This document shows positions 24,725 through 33,651 of a stretch of DNA of 64,000 nt, piece by piece (the stretch's first letter is position 1; each line of letters begins with the position of its first letter). The notes beneath the pieces were generated by a model. That model saw only the letters and a list, made by a program, of their open reading frames with translations. It ran no database searches and was not told where the DNA came from. The position numbers were made by a program, and so were the translations under genes. Location of the stretch: the NCBI RefSeq assembly GCF_963664965.1, contig NZ_OY761823.1, forward strand, positions 3,428,001-3,492,000. The letters run 5' to 3'. This DNA is from an uncultured Pseudodesulfovibrio sp. (GTDB taxonomy: Bacteria > Desulfobacterota > Desulfovibrionia > Desulfovibrionales > Desulfovibrionaceae).

Positions 24725-26958
24725 GACGGCTGCCCCCCCAACTTGATCTTGCCGGACCGCAGACCGTCGAGCACGGCCTGCTTCGGCCCATCCACGACCA
24801 CACGCCCCTTGTCCATGATGACAAGCCTGTTCACCAGATCAAGCATGGAGTGACGATGGGTGATGACGATGAGCGTCTTGTCCTTGACGTAGGGTTCCAT
24901 GGCTTTCTTGAGCCGATATTCGGACTGGTTGTCCATATTGCTGGAGGGTTCGTCCATAATGAGGATTTCCGGGTCAGGCAGAATGGCACGGGCGATGGAG
25001 ACCGCCTGCCGCTGACCGCCGGACAATGAGGAACCGCGCTCCCCGACCATCATGCCATACCCGGCGGGATGATCCTTGACGAGCTCACTCACTCCCGCGA
25101 TTTCGGCGGCATACTTGATGGATTGGTCATCAGCCTCGGGCAGCCCGAAGGCGATGTTGTCCCGGAGCGTGCCGTAAAACAGCAAGGAATCCTGAGAAAT
25201 ATACCCCACCTTGCGGCGAAGGTCGGCCACATCAAGCTGGCGCAGGTCGATATTGCCCACTTTCACGGCCCCGGCCACAGGTTGATACAACCCCACGCAC
25301 AGCTTGCCCAAAGTGGACTTGCCCGCGCCGGTTCGACCGATGATCCCCACCTTGTCACCCGGCCTAAGGTTGAGATTGACCTCATGCAGCACAGCCTTGT
25401 CGGTTCCGGGATAGCTGAAGGACACGCCCTCAAGGTTCATGGAAGGCTCCACGGAACCATAGTGGAATGTTTCCTTGTCGTCCGGCCGTTCACTGGGCAT
25501 TTCCATAAGCATGTCCAGCGCGTTGAGCGCCATGCGCGACTGCTGGAACCGGGAAAGCAGTCCGGCGACCGCGCTGAGCGGAGCCATGGCCCGCCCTGAA
25601 AGGATGTTGCAGGCGATGAGTCCGCCCACGGTCAATTCCCCCTTGGAAATGAGGTACACACCGATAATGATGATCGCGACACTGACCATCTGGGTGATGA
25701 ACACCGAGAAGGTTACGGAAACATTCGCCATGACCTTGGCTCGGCTGTTGGAGAGTGCGGACATGCCGACCACGTTTTCCCACCGGGCCTGCATACGGCC
25801 CTCGGCCATGCTGGTCTTGATGGTTTCAAGCCCCTGCACGATCTCGAAAAGAAGCGCGTTCTTCTGCGTGGATTCCTTATAATGATTCTCGATGATGTGC
25901 TGAAAGGGTATCTGCAAAAACAGCCCGACCAGAATGACGATGGGGATCGCTATGAGAATCGGCCACGCCAACGGGCCGCCGATGAAATGCACCACCACGA
26001 CAAACAGGATCAGGAACGGCATATCAATGAGCGCGACCAGAGAACTGGAACTGAAAAACTCGCGCAGGGATTCGAATTCCCGCACGTTGTTCGCCACCGC
26101 GCCCGCGGATTCCGGCATGTGATCGAGTCGGGCGGACATGAGGTGCTGCATGATGCGGCTGCCGATGAGCACGTCCGCGTTGCGCCCTGCCACGTCGACA
26201 AAATAGCTTCGCAGGTTCTTGAGCAGAAAATCGAAGAGATAGGCTATGGCAATACCGCCGGCAAGCGCCCAAAGCGTTTCCACCGCGTTGTTCGGAATGA
26301 CGCGGTCATACACGTTCATGACAAAGAGCGGGGAGGCCACGATAATCAGGTTGGTCATGATCGATGCGCCGATGACATGCTTGTAGATCGGCCAAAAGCG
26401 CAGGATGACTCCCCAGAACCACCGTTTCGTCTTGACCAGCTTGAGTTCACTGGCACGTTTGTCGAGTTTGGATTTGCGGTGGCAGAAAATCGCATAGCCC
26501 GTGTATTCTTCTTCCAGCTTGGCAAGGGGCATATCCACTTCATCCATGCCATGGCCGGGAACAACCACACGGGCTGTCAATTCGTCGGTGTCGAGCAGCA
26601 CGCAGGCATTGCCGCCGCGCAAAAGCAGAATGCACGGCATGACCAGCTTGGTGATGCCCCGCAATTGTTCCCTGTGCACGGTCTTCGCCTTGATGCCGAT
26701 ACGATCGGCGGCCCGGACAATGGAAGCCGCGGTAATGACGCCCTCCTGCTGCGGAATACCCGCCTTGAGAGTGGCAGACGACACGGGCTTGCCCATGAGT
26801 CGGCTGATGATGGACAGACAGATGACCAGCGGCGGCTGGAAATCGATATCCTTGGGTGACAGCCGCTCATCAGACTCGAGATCCTGCGAGGGGCAGACCA
26901 TGGTCGGTTCGGCTTCAGGCTTGGGCGCATTGTTCTGATCAGAAGACATAGGCTCCAT
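24721..26958 (-). CDS. LapB-type type I secretion ABC transporter with C39-like N-terminal domain
   Basis: Inner-membrane exporter of 745 residues. The N-terminal region resembles a C39 peptidase-like domain but starts near residue 40 without a catalytic Cys-containing motif (PLVICLSIISRLMGKPVSSA). This matches the degenerate C39 of RTX/adhesin exporters that dock substrates uncleaved. Six-segment membrane domain, then the ABC domain with Walker A GRTGAGKST, signature LSGGQRQAV and Walker B ILIMDEPSSNMD. First gene of a four-gene operon. The start could be 26958 or 26949; the latter has GGAG three bases upstream. No large repeat adhesin is in the window. Confidence 0.92.
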   Translation of the reverse strand: MEPMSSDQNNAPKPEAEPTMVCPSQDLESDERLSPKDIDFQPPLVICLSIISRLMGKPVSSATLKAGIPQQEGVITAASIVRAADRIGIKAKTVHREQLRGITKLVMPCILLLRGGNACVLLDTDELTARVVVPGHGMDEVDMPLAKLEEEYTGYAIFCHRKSKLDKRASELKLVKTKRWFWGVILRFWPIYKHVIGASIMTNLIIVASPLFVMNVYDRVIPNNAVETLWALAGGIAIAYLFDFLLKNLRSYFVDVAGRNADVLIGSRIMQHLMSARLDHMPESAGAVANNVREFESLREFFSSSSLVALIDMPFLILFVVVVHFIGGPLAWPILIAIPIVILVGLFLQIPFQHIIENHYKESTQKNALLFEIVQGLETIKTSMAEGRMQARWENVVGMSALSNSRAKVMANVSVTFSVFITQMVSVAIIIIGVYLISKGELTVGGLIACNILSGRAMAPLSAVAGLLSRFQQSRMALNALDMLMEMPSERPDDKETFHYGSVEPSMNLEGVSFSYPGTDKAVLHEVNLNLRPGDKVGIIGRTGAGKSTLGKLCVGLYQPVAGAVKVGNIDLRQLDVADLRRKVGYISQDSLLFYGTLRDNIAFGLPEADDQSIKYAAEIAGVSELVKDHPAGYGMMVGERGSSLSGGQRQAVSIARAILPDPEILIMDEPSSNMDNQSEYRLKKAMEPYVKDKTLIVITHRHSMLDLVNRLVIMDKGRVVVDGPKQAVLDGLRSGKIKLGGQPS

Positions 26959-27206
26959 CTGGGTATTGATTCAACCTCTATCATGGATGGTGCTCACAGT
27001 GCACCGCTTTATTCTACCATGACACAGGATATCCAAATATTTCCTCTGTACTCGATTTTGTCAATTATCAAATGAGATTTAACCAACTATCCCGACTGGT
27101 TTTGCCGTTTTCCACAGCTTTATCCTCATGAATTGCTCGGAATGTCGTAACATCAAGGCATGACGGGCGATTTCACTTTTTTTATCCTCCCGGAGGCAAC
27201 CGCCAA

Positions 27207-27222
27207 TTAAAACATTGTTTAA
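27207..27222. promoter_or_regulatory. TetR-type operator 1
   Basis: TTAAAACATTGTTTAA is a near-palindrome around the T at 27215. Its core AAACATTGTTT is the exact reverse complement of the core of operator 2. It lies just upstream of the -35 hexamer. Confidence 0.65.
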
Positions 27223-27230
27223 ATCATTGC

Positions 27231-27259
27231 TTGACTCCCGCCATTCTCTCCACTACGAA
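27231..27259 (+). promoter_or_regulatory. Candidate promoter of the TetR-RND operon
   Basis: TTGACT (27231-27236) and TACGAA (27254-27259) with 17-base spacing, bracketed by the two operators. Bound repressor would cover both the -35 edge and the transcription start. Confidence 0.5.
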
Positions 27260-27263
27260 GCAC

Positions 27264-27279
27264 TTAAACAATGTTTGAA
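27264..27279. promoter_or_regulatory. TetR-type operator 2
   Basis: TTAAACAATGTTTGAA is a near-palindrome around the A at 27271, 56 bases centre to centre from operator 1 and in opposite orientation. It covers the expected transcription start. Confidence 0.65.
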
Positions 27280-27314
27280 TCGTTCATTTTGGATAATTAT
27301 TCGGAGTTATAGGC

Positions 27315-27947
27315 ATGAGTGACGAAGGGACCAGAGAAAGAATTTTGAGAGCGGCAAGCAATGTCTTCTGTGAAAAAGGGTTTGAAAAAACCACAGTGCG
27401 CGACATCTGCACCGAGGCGAATGCCAATGTCGCCGCCGTCAACTACCATTTCGGCGACAAGAAGAAACTCTATCAGGCCGTGCTGACAAGATGGATGGAG
27501 GAATGCATTCAGGACGGGCAGCACACCTGCGGCGTCACGCCGGAAACATCTCCCGAAGAAAGGCTCCGCATATACATCCGGGCCGAACTCAACTATCTCG
27601 GCACCCACTACGACACCGACGACATCGTGCTCAAGCGGTCACGCCTTCTCCTGCGGGAAATCACGCGTGACGATCACGATCCCATGACATTCCAGAGCCA
27701 TCTGGAACACGAAGCCCGTATACTGCACCCCATCATCAGGGAGTTGGTGGGGGAACTGAAGGACGAAGACTCGTTCGCGCAGGCCTGCATCGCTTCCACC
27801 GGAATGCTGACCCACGATTTCATCATGTCCATTCACGATCCGACACAGCGTCTTCAGTCGGACGAACAGATAGAGGCCCGGGCCGACTTCCTCACCGCCT
27901 ATGCCCTTGGCGGCCTCAAAGCCATCAAAGAGAAATATCATGCTTAA
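27315..27947 (+). CDS. TetR/AcrR family repressor of the adjacent RND pump
   Basis: Regulator of 210 residues. The N-terminal TetR HTH is clear: TRERILRAASNVFCEKGFEK, then TTVRDICTEANANVAAVNYH and FGDKKKLYQAVL. The C-terminal ligand domain resembles the CerR/DUF1956 group (LLREITRDDHDPMTFQSHLE). GGAG precedes the ATG by eight bases. It overlaps the adaptor gene by eight bases, so repressor and pump are cotranscribed behind paired palindromes, a classic autoregulated efflux arrangement. The inducing compound is unknown. Confidence 0.92.
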   Translation: MSDEGTRERILRAASNVFCEKGFEKTTVRDICTEANANVAAVNYHFGDKKKLYQAVLTRWMEECIQDGQHTCGVTPETSPEERLRIYIRAELNYLGTHYDTDDIVLKRSRLLLREITRDDHDPMTFQSHLEHEARILHPIIRELVGELKDEDSFAQACIASTGMLTHDFIMSIHDPTQRLQSDEQIEARADFLTAYALGGLKAIKEKYHA

Positions 27948-28977
27948 AAGAATCATTCTTCCCCTTGTTGCCGTCATTGCACTTTCCGCCCTTGCCGGAT
28001 GCAGTGACGAAGAATCCCAGGCCAAAGCACCGGCTCAGGAAAAGGCCGTGGCCGTGGAAACGGAGACAATCGCTCCCATCACCCTTGAAGATGTCCTGAC
28101 CCTGCCCGGTGAGACCGAACCGGATGCCGATGTCTGCGTCTCATCCGAAAGCACGGGCACCGTCATCTGGCTCGGTGCGGAAGAAGGTGACCGGGTTGAA
28201 AAAGGCCAGCTCCTCGCCCGTCTCGACACCGCCTCCAGCGGCGCGCGCTTCGACAAGGCCAAGGCCGCACGCAAGCTTGCCGCCGAACAGGTCAAACGCC
28301 GTCGTCAGTTGCTCGAAAAGGGTGTGCTCGCACAGGAGGAGTTCGACCGCATGGAATCAGAGCTACTCCAGTCCGATGCAGCCATGAAGGAAATGCAGGT
28401 CAGCGTGGAATACGGCGTTGTCCGGGCACCCATTTCCGGCATCGTCAACAAAAGATACGTGGACCGGGGCGAACGCCTCACCGCAGGCGACAAGGTCATG
28501 GACATCGTGGACCCGTCCGTCATCCGCACCACCATCAACGTGCCGGAAATGGACATTCCCTATATCAAAAAAGACCAGACCGTGGCCGTGACCATCGACG
28601 CCATTCCCGGCAGGTCGTGGAAAGGCGTTGTCGAATTCGTCTCCTACAAGGCGGACAAGGCGTCCAGAACCTTCCATGTCCGCGTGCTTACGAATAACGA
28701 AGACGGCACCATCCGCGCCGGAATGATGGCCCGCGTGTCCCTGATGCGCCGCGCCCTGATCGACGCCGTGACCATCCCCCTCTACTCCATCATCAATCAG
28801 GGCGGTGAACGCCTTGCGTACGTAGAGGAAAACGGCGTGGCCCGCGCCCGGACCATCGAACTCGGTGTCATAGGGAAAAACCGTGCACAGGTCCTCAGCG
28901 GCCTCAAAATGGGTGAAAACCTCATCATCACCGGCCACACGCTGGTGGAAGACGGCATGAAGGTAGCCGCGCAATGA
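27940..28977 (+). CDS. RND efflux periplasmic adaptor lipoprotein (AcrA-like)
   Basis: Membrane-fusion protein of 345 residues. The start MLKRIILPLV at 27940 gives a lipoprotein signal with lipobox LAGC; the longer reading from 27901 lies inside the TetR gene. Lipoyl half-motifs (CVSSESTGTVIWLGAEEGDR and VVRAPISGIVNKRYVDRGER) flank a short helical hairpin, followed by beta-barrel sequence (VAVTIDAIPGRSWKG). It would link the RND pump to an outer-membrane channel, but none is encoded in this operon; the TolC at 17.5 kb or another is needed. The stop overlaps the pump start (ATGA). Confidence 0.93.
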   Translation: MLKRIILPLVAVIALSALAGCSDEESQAKAPAQEKAVAVETETIAPITLEDVLTLPGETEPDADVCVSSESTGTVIWLGAEEGDRVEKGQLLARLDTASSGARFDKAKAARKLAAEQVKRRRQLLEKGVLAQEEFDRMESELLQSDAAMKEMQVSVEYGVVRAPISGIVNKRYVDRGERLTAGDKVMDIVDPSVIRTTINVPEMDIPYIKKDQTVAVTIDAIPGRSWKGVVEFVSYKADKASRTFHVRVLTNNEDGTIRAGMMARVSLMRRALIDAVTIPLYSIINQGGERLAYVEENGVARARTIELGVIGKNRAQVLSGLKMGENLIITGHTLVEDGMKVAAQ

Positions 28978-31900
28978 TAATCAACACAGCCGCACTGAAA
29001 CGGCAGTCCACCGTCATGGTACTGCTCGTTTTCATCATCATAGCGGGAATCGTCAGCTACACCTCCCTGCCGAGGGAAAGCGACCCGGACATCACCATCC
29101 CGTACATTTTCGTGGTCACCAACTTCGAGGGCGTGGCCCCGGAGGATATGGAAACACTCGTCACCATGCCCATCGAGCGCAAACTCAAGGGGTTGTCCGA
29201 CACCAAGGAAATATCCTCCGTGTCAGATGACGGCGTGTCCATCATCAAGGTGGAATTCACGCCCAACGTGGACATTGACGACGCGCTGCAAAAGGTGCGC
29301 GACAAGGTGGATCAGGCCAAGCCCGACCTGCCCAACGACCTGCCGGACGAGCCGGTCATCAACGAGGTGAACCTCTCGGAAATGCCCATCCTCAACGTGG
29401 TGCTGTCCGGCCCGTTCTCCCTCAAGCGGCTGAAGGTATTCGCCGAAGACCTTGAGGACCGCATCGAATCCGTACAGGGAGTGCTCGACGCCAAGATCAT
29501 CGGCGGACTGGAACGCGAAATCCATGTGGAGTTCGACATGGACCGCGTGGCCTTTTACAACATCCCGCTCTCCAGCCTGCTGAACTCGGTCAAGAACGCC
29601 AACGTCAACACTCCGGGCGGTTCCGTGGAAATCGGACAGGCCAAGTACCTGGTGCGCGTCCCCGAAGACTTCAAGCACCCGGACGAGATCGACCGCATCG
29701 TGGTTCATGAGCAGGACGGACGCCCGGTGTACCTGCGCGACGTGGCCACCATCCGGGATCATTACAAGGACCCGACCTCCATCAGCCGCATCAACGGCGT
29801 GCAGTCCGTGACCATCGAAGTAAAGAAACGGGCGGGCGAAAACATCATCGAGATCATCGACACGGTCAAAAAGATTCTCAAGGAACAGAAAGAAGTTCTG
29901 CCTCCCACGCTCAAGATCAACCTGACCGCGGACCAGTCCGACGACATCCGAATGATGGTCGCCGATCTCCAGAACAACATCATATCCGGCCTGCTTCTGG
30001 TACTCATCGTGGTCTTCGCCTTCATCGGCGGACGCTCGGCCCTGTTCGTTTCACTGGCGATCCCGCTGTCCATGCTCATCACGTTCACGGTCCTCGACAT
30101 CTTCTCGTACACCCTGAACATGGTCGTGCTCTTCTCGCTCATCCTCAGTCTCGGCATGCTCGTGGACAACGGCATCGTAGTCGTGGAAAACATCTACCGC
30201 CACATGCAGATGGGCAAGACCCGGCTTGAAGCCGCACAGAATGCCACCGATGAAGTGGCATGGCCGGTCATCGCATCCACCCTGACCACGATCGGCGCGT
30301 TCTTCCCCATGATTTTCTGGCCCGGTATCATGGGCGAATTCATGAGTTACCTTCCGGTCACGGTCATCATCGCACTGGTGGCGTCACTGTTTATCGCACT
30401 CGTCATCAACCCGGTGCTGTCCGCCAAGTTTCAGGGCATCCCCGAAACAGGGGCCGATGTGAAACCGAGCGCAATTGACCGCATGATGGAACGTCTCAAG
30501 GCAGTCTATCGTCCGGCTCTTGAATGGTCGCTCGACAACCGGCTCAAGGTGCTGGCGTTCTCCTTCGGATTCCTCGTCTTTTCCATCGTCAGCTTCGGCA
30601 TGTTCGGCAAGGGAGTGGAATTCCTGCCCGAAACCGAACCCAAGCGCGCCGACGTCAAGATCAAGGCCCCCATCGGCACCAATCTTGATGCGTCCGACAG
30701 CTTCGTGCGCGTGGTGGAAGATGTCGCAAGCGAATACCCGGACATCGATTACACCATCGCCAACACCGGCGAGTCCGGAGCCAGCGACGAGATCGGCACG
30801 CACTACAGTCTGGTAAAGCTGGACTTCCTCGACATGAAGGACCGCTCCCGCCCGTCGTCCGAAATCATCAACGAAATCCGTTCCCGCCTCCGGGCCGCCA
30901 TCCGGGGAGCCGAAGTACAGGCCGAGCCGGAAGCCATGGGTCCGCCCACAGGCAAGGCCGTCAACCTCGAAATAACAGGCAACGACCTGCGGCAGCTCGG
31001 CGAAATCGCCATGAAATTCAAGCGGGCCATCAAGAATGTCCCCGGGCTCGTGGACCTCAAGGACAACTACGTGGCCGCCAAGCCTGAAATCCGCGTGAAC
31101 GTGGACAAGGAAAAAGCCGCCCTGCTCGGCCTCGACACCTTTACCGTGGCGCAGGCGGTCAAGACCGCCATCAACGGCTTCAAGGTCGGCGTCTACCGCG
31201 AAGGCAAGGACGAATACGACATCGTGGCGCGCCTCCCCAAGGACCAGCGTTCCTCGCTTCAGGACATAAAAAGAATCACGGTATCCGGTCCCAAGGGCGA
31301 ACCCGTGCCCATCACCTCCCTTGCCGAAGTCACGCTGGGCGGCGGCCTCGGCGGCATCAACCGGATCGACCAGAAGCGGGTCATCACCCTGTCCGCCGAC
31401 GTCTCGGGCCGTCTTGCCGAAGAAGTCATCGCGGACATCGAGACCATCCTGACCGGCATGTCCCTGCCGCGCGGCTGCTCCTACAAGTTCACGGGTGAGC
31501 AGGAAGAACAGAAAAAGGCGTCCGAATTTCTCATGAAGGCATTCGGCACCGCCCTGTTCCTCATATTCATCGTGCTTGTCACCCAGTTCAACTCGACCAC
31601 CACGCCGTTCATCATCCTCACCGCGGTCATCCTGTCGCTGGGAGGCGTCATGATCGGCCTGCTGCTGACAGGAACCGCCTTCGGCGTCATCATGACCGGC
31701 GTGGGCGTACTCAGTCTGGCGGGTGTCGTGGTCAACAACGCCATTGTCCTCATCGACTACTTCGAGCAATTAAAAAACGAAGGACTGGTCGTACGAGATG
31801 CGCTTATCGAAGCGGGCCTGACACGGTTCCGCCCGGTACTGCTCACCGCCATCACCACGGTGCTCGGCCTCATCCCCATGGCGACCGGCGTGAGCTTCGA

Positions 31901-32102
31901 CTTCCTGAACTTCCGCATCGATACGGGCAGCGAGACATCCCAGTGGTGGGGTCCCATGGCCGTCGCCGTCATCTTCGGCCTCGCCATCGCCACGGTGCTG
32001 ACCCTCGTTGTCGTACCGGTCCTCTGCTCGCTCAAGGAAAGCCATCTGGTCAAAAAGGAAGCACGCAAGGCAGCCAAGGCGGCTGTCAGGCAGGCGGGGT
32101 AA
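28974..32102 (+). CDS. RND efflux pump inner-membrane transporter (AcrB/HAE-like)
   Basis: Proton-driven exporter of 1042 residues with the full two-fold RND architecture: a first membrane helix, large periplasmic loops, six-helix blocks, then the repeat. The proton-relay helix contains SLGMLVDNGIVVVENIYRHM, with a single conserved Asp in VDN. The matching second half has GVGVLSLAGVVVNNAIVLID. Length and motifs are those of hydrophobe/amphiphile RND pumps rather than heavy-metal pumps. It is translated in overlap with the adaptor. Substrate not evident; regulated by the first gene of the operon. Confidence 0.94.
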   Translation: MIINTAALKRQSTVMVLLVFIIIAGIVSYTSLPRESDPDITIPYIFVVTNFEGVAPEDMETLVTMPIERKLKGLSDTKEISSVSDDGVSIIKVEFTPNVDIDDALQKVRDKVDQAKPDLPNDLPDEPVINEVNLSEMPILNVVLSGPFSLKRLKVFAEDLEDRIESVQGVLDAKIIGGLEREIHVEFDMDRVAFYNIPLSSLLNSVKNANVNTPGGSVEIGQAKYLVRVPEDFKHPDEIDRIVVHEQDGRPVYLRDVATIRDHYKDPTSISRINGVQSVTIEVKKRAGENIIEIIDTVKKILKEQKEVLPPTLKINLTADQSDDIRMMVADLQNNIISGLLLVLIVVFAFIGGRSALFVSLAIPLSMLITFTVLDIFSYTLNMVVLFSLILSLGMLVDNGIVVVENIYRHMQMGKTRLEAAQNATDEVAWPVIASTLTTIGAFFPMIFWPGIMGEFMSYLPVTVIIALVASLFIALVINPVLSAKFQGIPETGADVKPSAIDRMMERLKAVYRPALEWSLDNRLKVLAFSFGFLVFSIVSFGMFGKGVEFLPETEPKRADVKIKAPIGTNLDASDSFVRVVEDVASEYPDIDYTIANTGESGASDEIGTHYSLVKLDFLDMKDRSRPSSEIINEIRSRLRAAIRGAEVQAEPEAMGPPTGKAVNLEITGNDLRQLGEIAMKFKRAIKNVPGLVDLKDNYVAAKPEIRVNVDKEKAALLGLDTFTVAQAVKTAINGFKVGVYREGKDEYDIVARLPKDQRSSLQDIKRITVSGPKGEPVPITSLAEVTLGGGLGGINRIDQKRVITLSADVSGRLAEEVIADIETILTGMSLPRGCSYKFTGEQEEQKKASEFLMKAFGTALFLIFIVLVTQFNSTTTPFIILTAVILSLGGVMIGLLLTGTAFGVIMTGVGVLSLAGVVVNNAIVLIDYFEQLKNEGLVVRDALIEAGLTRFRPVLLTAITTVLGLIPMATGVSFDFLNFRIDTGSETSQWWGPMAVAVIFGLAIATVLTLVVVPVLCSLKESHLVKKEARKAAKAAVRQAG

Positions 32103-32105
32103 ACA

Positions 32106-33218
32106 ATGAAGAAAACACTCTGGGGGATACTCGCATCCGTGCCGATTCTCGCGGCGGCCACACTGCTGGCCGCCTGCGCGGGCATGGGGTCGGCCCCGGA
32201 CAGGGAGCGTCAGGATATGTACCGGCAATCAACACAATTCGAGAACACGGAATTCGTCAACACAACGCCCGTGAACATGGAACTGCGGGAAGGCATGTTC
32301 TCCACTGCCGTCAAGTTCTTCCTGTCCAACGGACGCAAGCCCGCAAAACCACTTCCCACGGTCCCGCTCTCGTCCGCCGACTTCAGCGCCCGACCGAAGC
32401 CCTTGCAGGTCACATGGCTGGGTCATTCCTCGACCATACTGGAAATCGACGGTGTCCGGCTGCTTATCGATCCGGTGTTCGGCAACGCCTCGCCAGTCCC
32501 CTGCACGGTCAACCGTTTCCAGCCGTCACCTATCAGCCGGGAAGAACTCCCGGAACTGGATGCCGTTGTCATTTCCCATGACCATTACGATCATCTGGAA
32601 ATGAAAACCATAAAAACCCTCATTCCCCGCGGCGTCCGCTTCATCGTGCCGCTGGGCGTGGGAGCGCATCTTGAGAAATGGGGGTGCCCCCCGGCACAGA
32701 TTGCGGAACTCGACTGGTGGCAAAGCTACTGGGTCGGCAACGTGGAAGTCGTTGCCACGCCGTCGCGCCACTTTTCGGGGCGCGGCCTGCGGGATCGGTT
32801 CAAGACGCTCTGGGCCTCCTTTGTCTTCAAGGGGCCGGATCACAGCGCCTTTTATTCAGGCGACGGCGGGTATGACGACCGTTTCGAAGAGATAGGGCAG
32901 GAGTTGGGACCGTTTGACCTGAGCTTGATGGAATGCGGCGCGTACGACAAGGGCTGGCCTGACGTCCACATGTTCCCGGAAGAAGCTGTCCTTGGGCACA
33001 TGAAACTTGGCGCGAAATACATGCTGCCCGTTCACTGGGGCGCACATGACCTCGCTTTCCACCAATGGGACGACCCCATCCGGCAGGTGGCCGAAATCGC
33101 GGCAGCCAACAAGGTACGTCTGATCACGCCGCTCATGGGGGAAGCATGCATTCCCGGCGAAACGGTTTCTCACGCATGGTGGGAACAGGTCGAAGACGTA
33201 AGACTCGCAGAAAAATGA
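32106..33218 (+). CDS. Metallo-beta-lactamase-fold lipoprotein (NAPE-PLD/UlaG-like)
   Basis: Protein of 370 residues with an N-terminal lipoprotein signal (lipobox LAAC near residue 23). A metal-binding hydrolase core follows: WLGHSS, SHDHYDH (HxHxDH), PSRHFSGRG, YSGDGGYD and PVHWGAHD provide the usual two-metal ligands. The spacing resembles the N-acyl phosphatidylethanolamine phospholipase D/UlaG branch. It starts three bases after the RND stop, so it belongs to the efflux operon. A role in modifying membrane lipids or a toxic compound handled by the pump is inferred. Confidence 0.88.
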   Translation: MKKTLWGILASVPILAAATLLAACAGMGSAPDRERQDMYRQSTQFENTEFVNTTPVNMELREGMFSTAVKFFLSNGRKPAKPLPTVPLSSADFSARPKPLQVTWLGHSSTILEIDGVRLLIDPVFGNASPVPCTVNRFQPSPISREELPELDAVVISHDHYDHLEMKTIKTLIPRGVRFIVPLGVGAHLEKWGCPPAQIAELDWWQSYWVGNVEVVATPSRHFSGRGLRDRFKTLWASFVFKGPDHSAFYSGDGGYDDRFEEIGQELGPFDLSLMECGAYDKGWPDVHMFPEEAVLGHMKLGAKYMLPVHWGAHDLAFHQWDDPIRQVAEIAAANKVRLITPLMGEACIPGETVSHAWWEQVEDVRLAEK

Positions 33219-33243
33219 CATTTGGCAACACGCTTGCTTCAAG

Positions 33244-33273
33244 GGCCCGGAGAGTCATCTCCGGGCCTTTTTT
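33244..33273 (+). terminator. Terminator of the TetR-RND-MBL operon
   Basis: Perfect 10-bp stem GGCCCGGAGA (33244-33253) with TCTCCGGGCC (33258-33267), loop GTCA, then TTTTTT. Confidence 0.92.
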
Positions 33274-33409
33274 CATGCCGTGATCGAACTCTTTCACACT
33301 GCTGCATTTCAACCGCCATTTTATGCAGTTCACCCGCCAAAAGCGCACTTTTCATGCAGACTGCGGATTTATTCCTTATTTATAAGTAACACAGCATCCA
33401 TTGTGTGAG

Positions 33410-33427
33410 GAGGCGTGTCCGCACGCT
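33410..33427. repeat. 18-bp direct repeat, left copy
   Basis: GAGGCGTGTCCGCACGCT, matching 17 of 18 bases with the copy at 33577-33594. Each copy has a GTG/CAC-type mini-hairpin. The pair brackets the 123-bp element. At 18 bases with one mismatch it is unlikely to be a simple target-site duplication. Confidence 0.6.
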
Positions 33428-33454
33428 CCAGAGTGTTGACGAAGTCCACTCTGA

Positions 33455-33577
33455 CAGGTTGTTGAAAAAGGTTCGAGTGGTAGGCGCAAAAAAAGAACAA
33501 GGCCGAAGCGTACTCCCGTACGCGAGGATTTGATCTTTTTGCAGCAACGACGCAATCGGGCCTTTGTTAACAACCTG
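33455..33577. repeat. 123-bp MITE-like palindromic element upstream of cstA
   Basis: The ends are 17-bp inverted repeats: CAGGTTGTTGAAAAAGG (33455-33471) against CCTTTGTTAACAACCTG (33561-33577), 15 of 17 matching. The arms can pair almost throughout, and the tip is a perfect hairpin GCGTAC-TCCC-GTACGC. There is no ORF. It fits a non-autonomous mobile element or a dispersed structured repeat. A second stem (CAGAGTG/CACTCTG, 33429-33453) sits just to its left. Confidence 0.65.
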
Positions 33578-33594
33578 AGGTGTGTCCGCACGCT
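33577..33594. repeat. 18-bp direct repeat, right copy
   Basis: GAGGTGTGTCCGCACGCT, one base different from the left copy at 33410-33427. It abuts the right end of the 123-bp element and lies 57 bases before cstA. Confidence 0.6.
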
Positions 33595-33651
33595 TGAATC
33601 CGGCCGGGGGCGGTCGGGAAACTGCTTCAAAGCTCTACAAGGAGAGGTTTT

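Larger units (their letters stand above)
26959..27314. other. Divergent intergenic region between the Lap-like and RND operons
   Basis: A 356-base AT-rich gap without a credible gene. The right half carries the two TetR-type palindromes and promoter listed separately. The left half holds the Lap-like operon promoter, where I see no certain hexamers. Confidence 0.7.

Noticed and set aside
30384-31769. 461-residue minus-strand reading in the RND pump gene
   Set aside because: Antisense shadow of a pump gene with intact motifs.
33455-33577. tRNA-like stretch because of GGTTCGAGTGG
   Set aside because: No acceptor/anticodon arms can be built; the sequence is one long imperfect hairpin.
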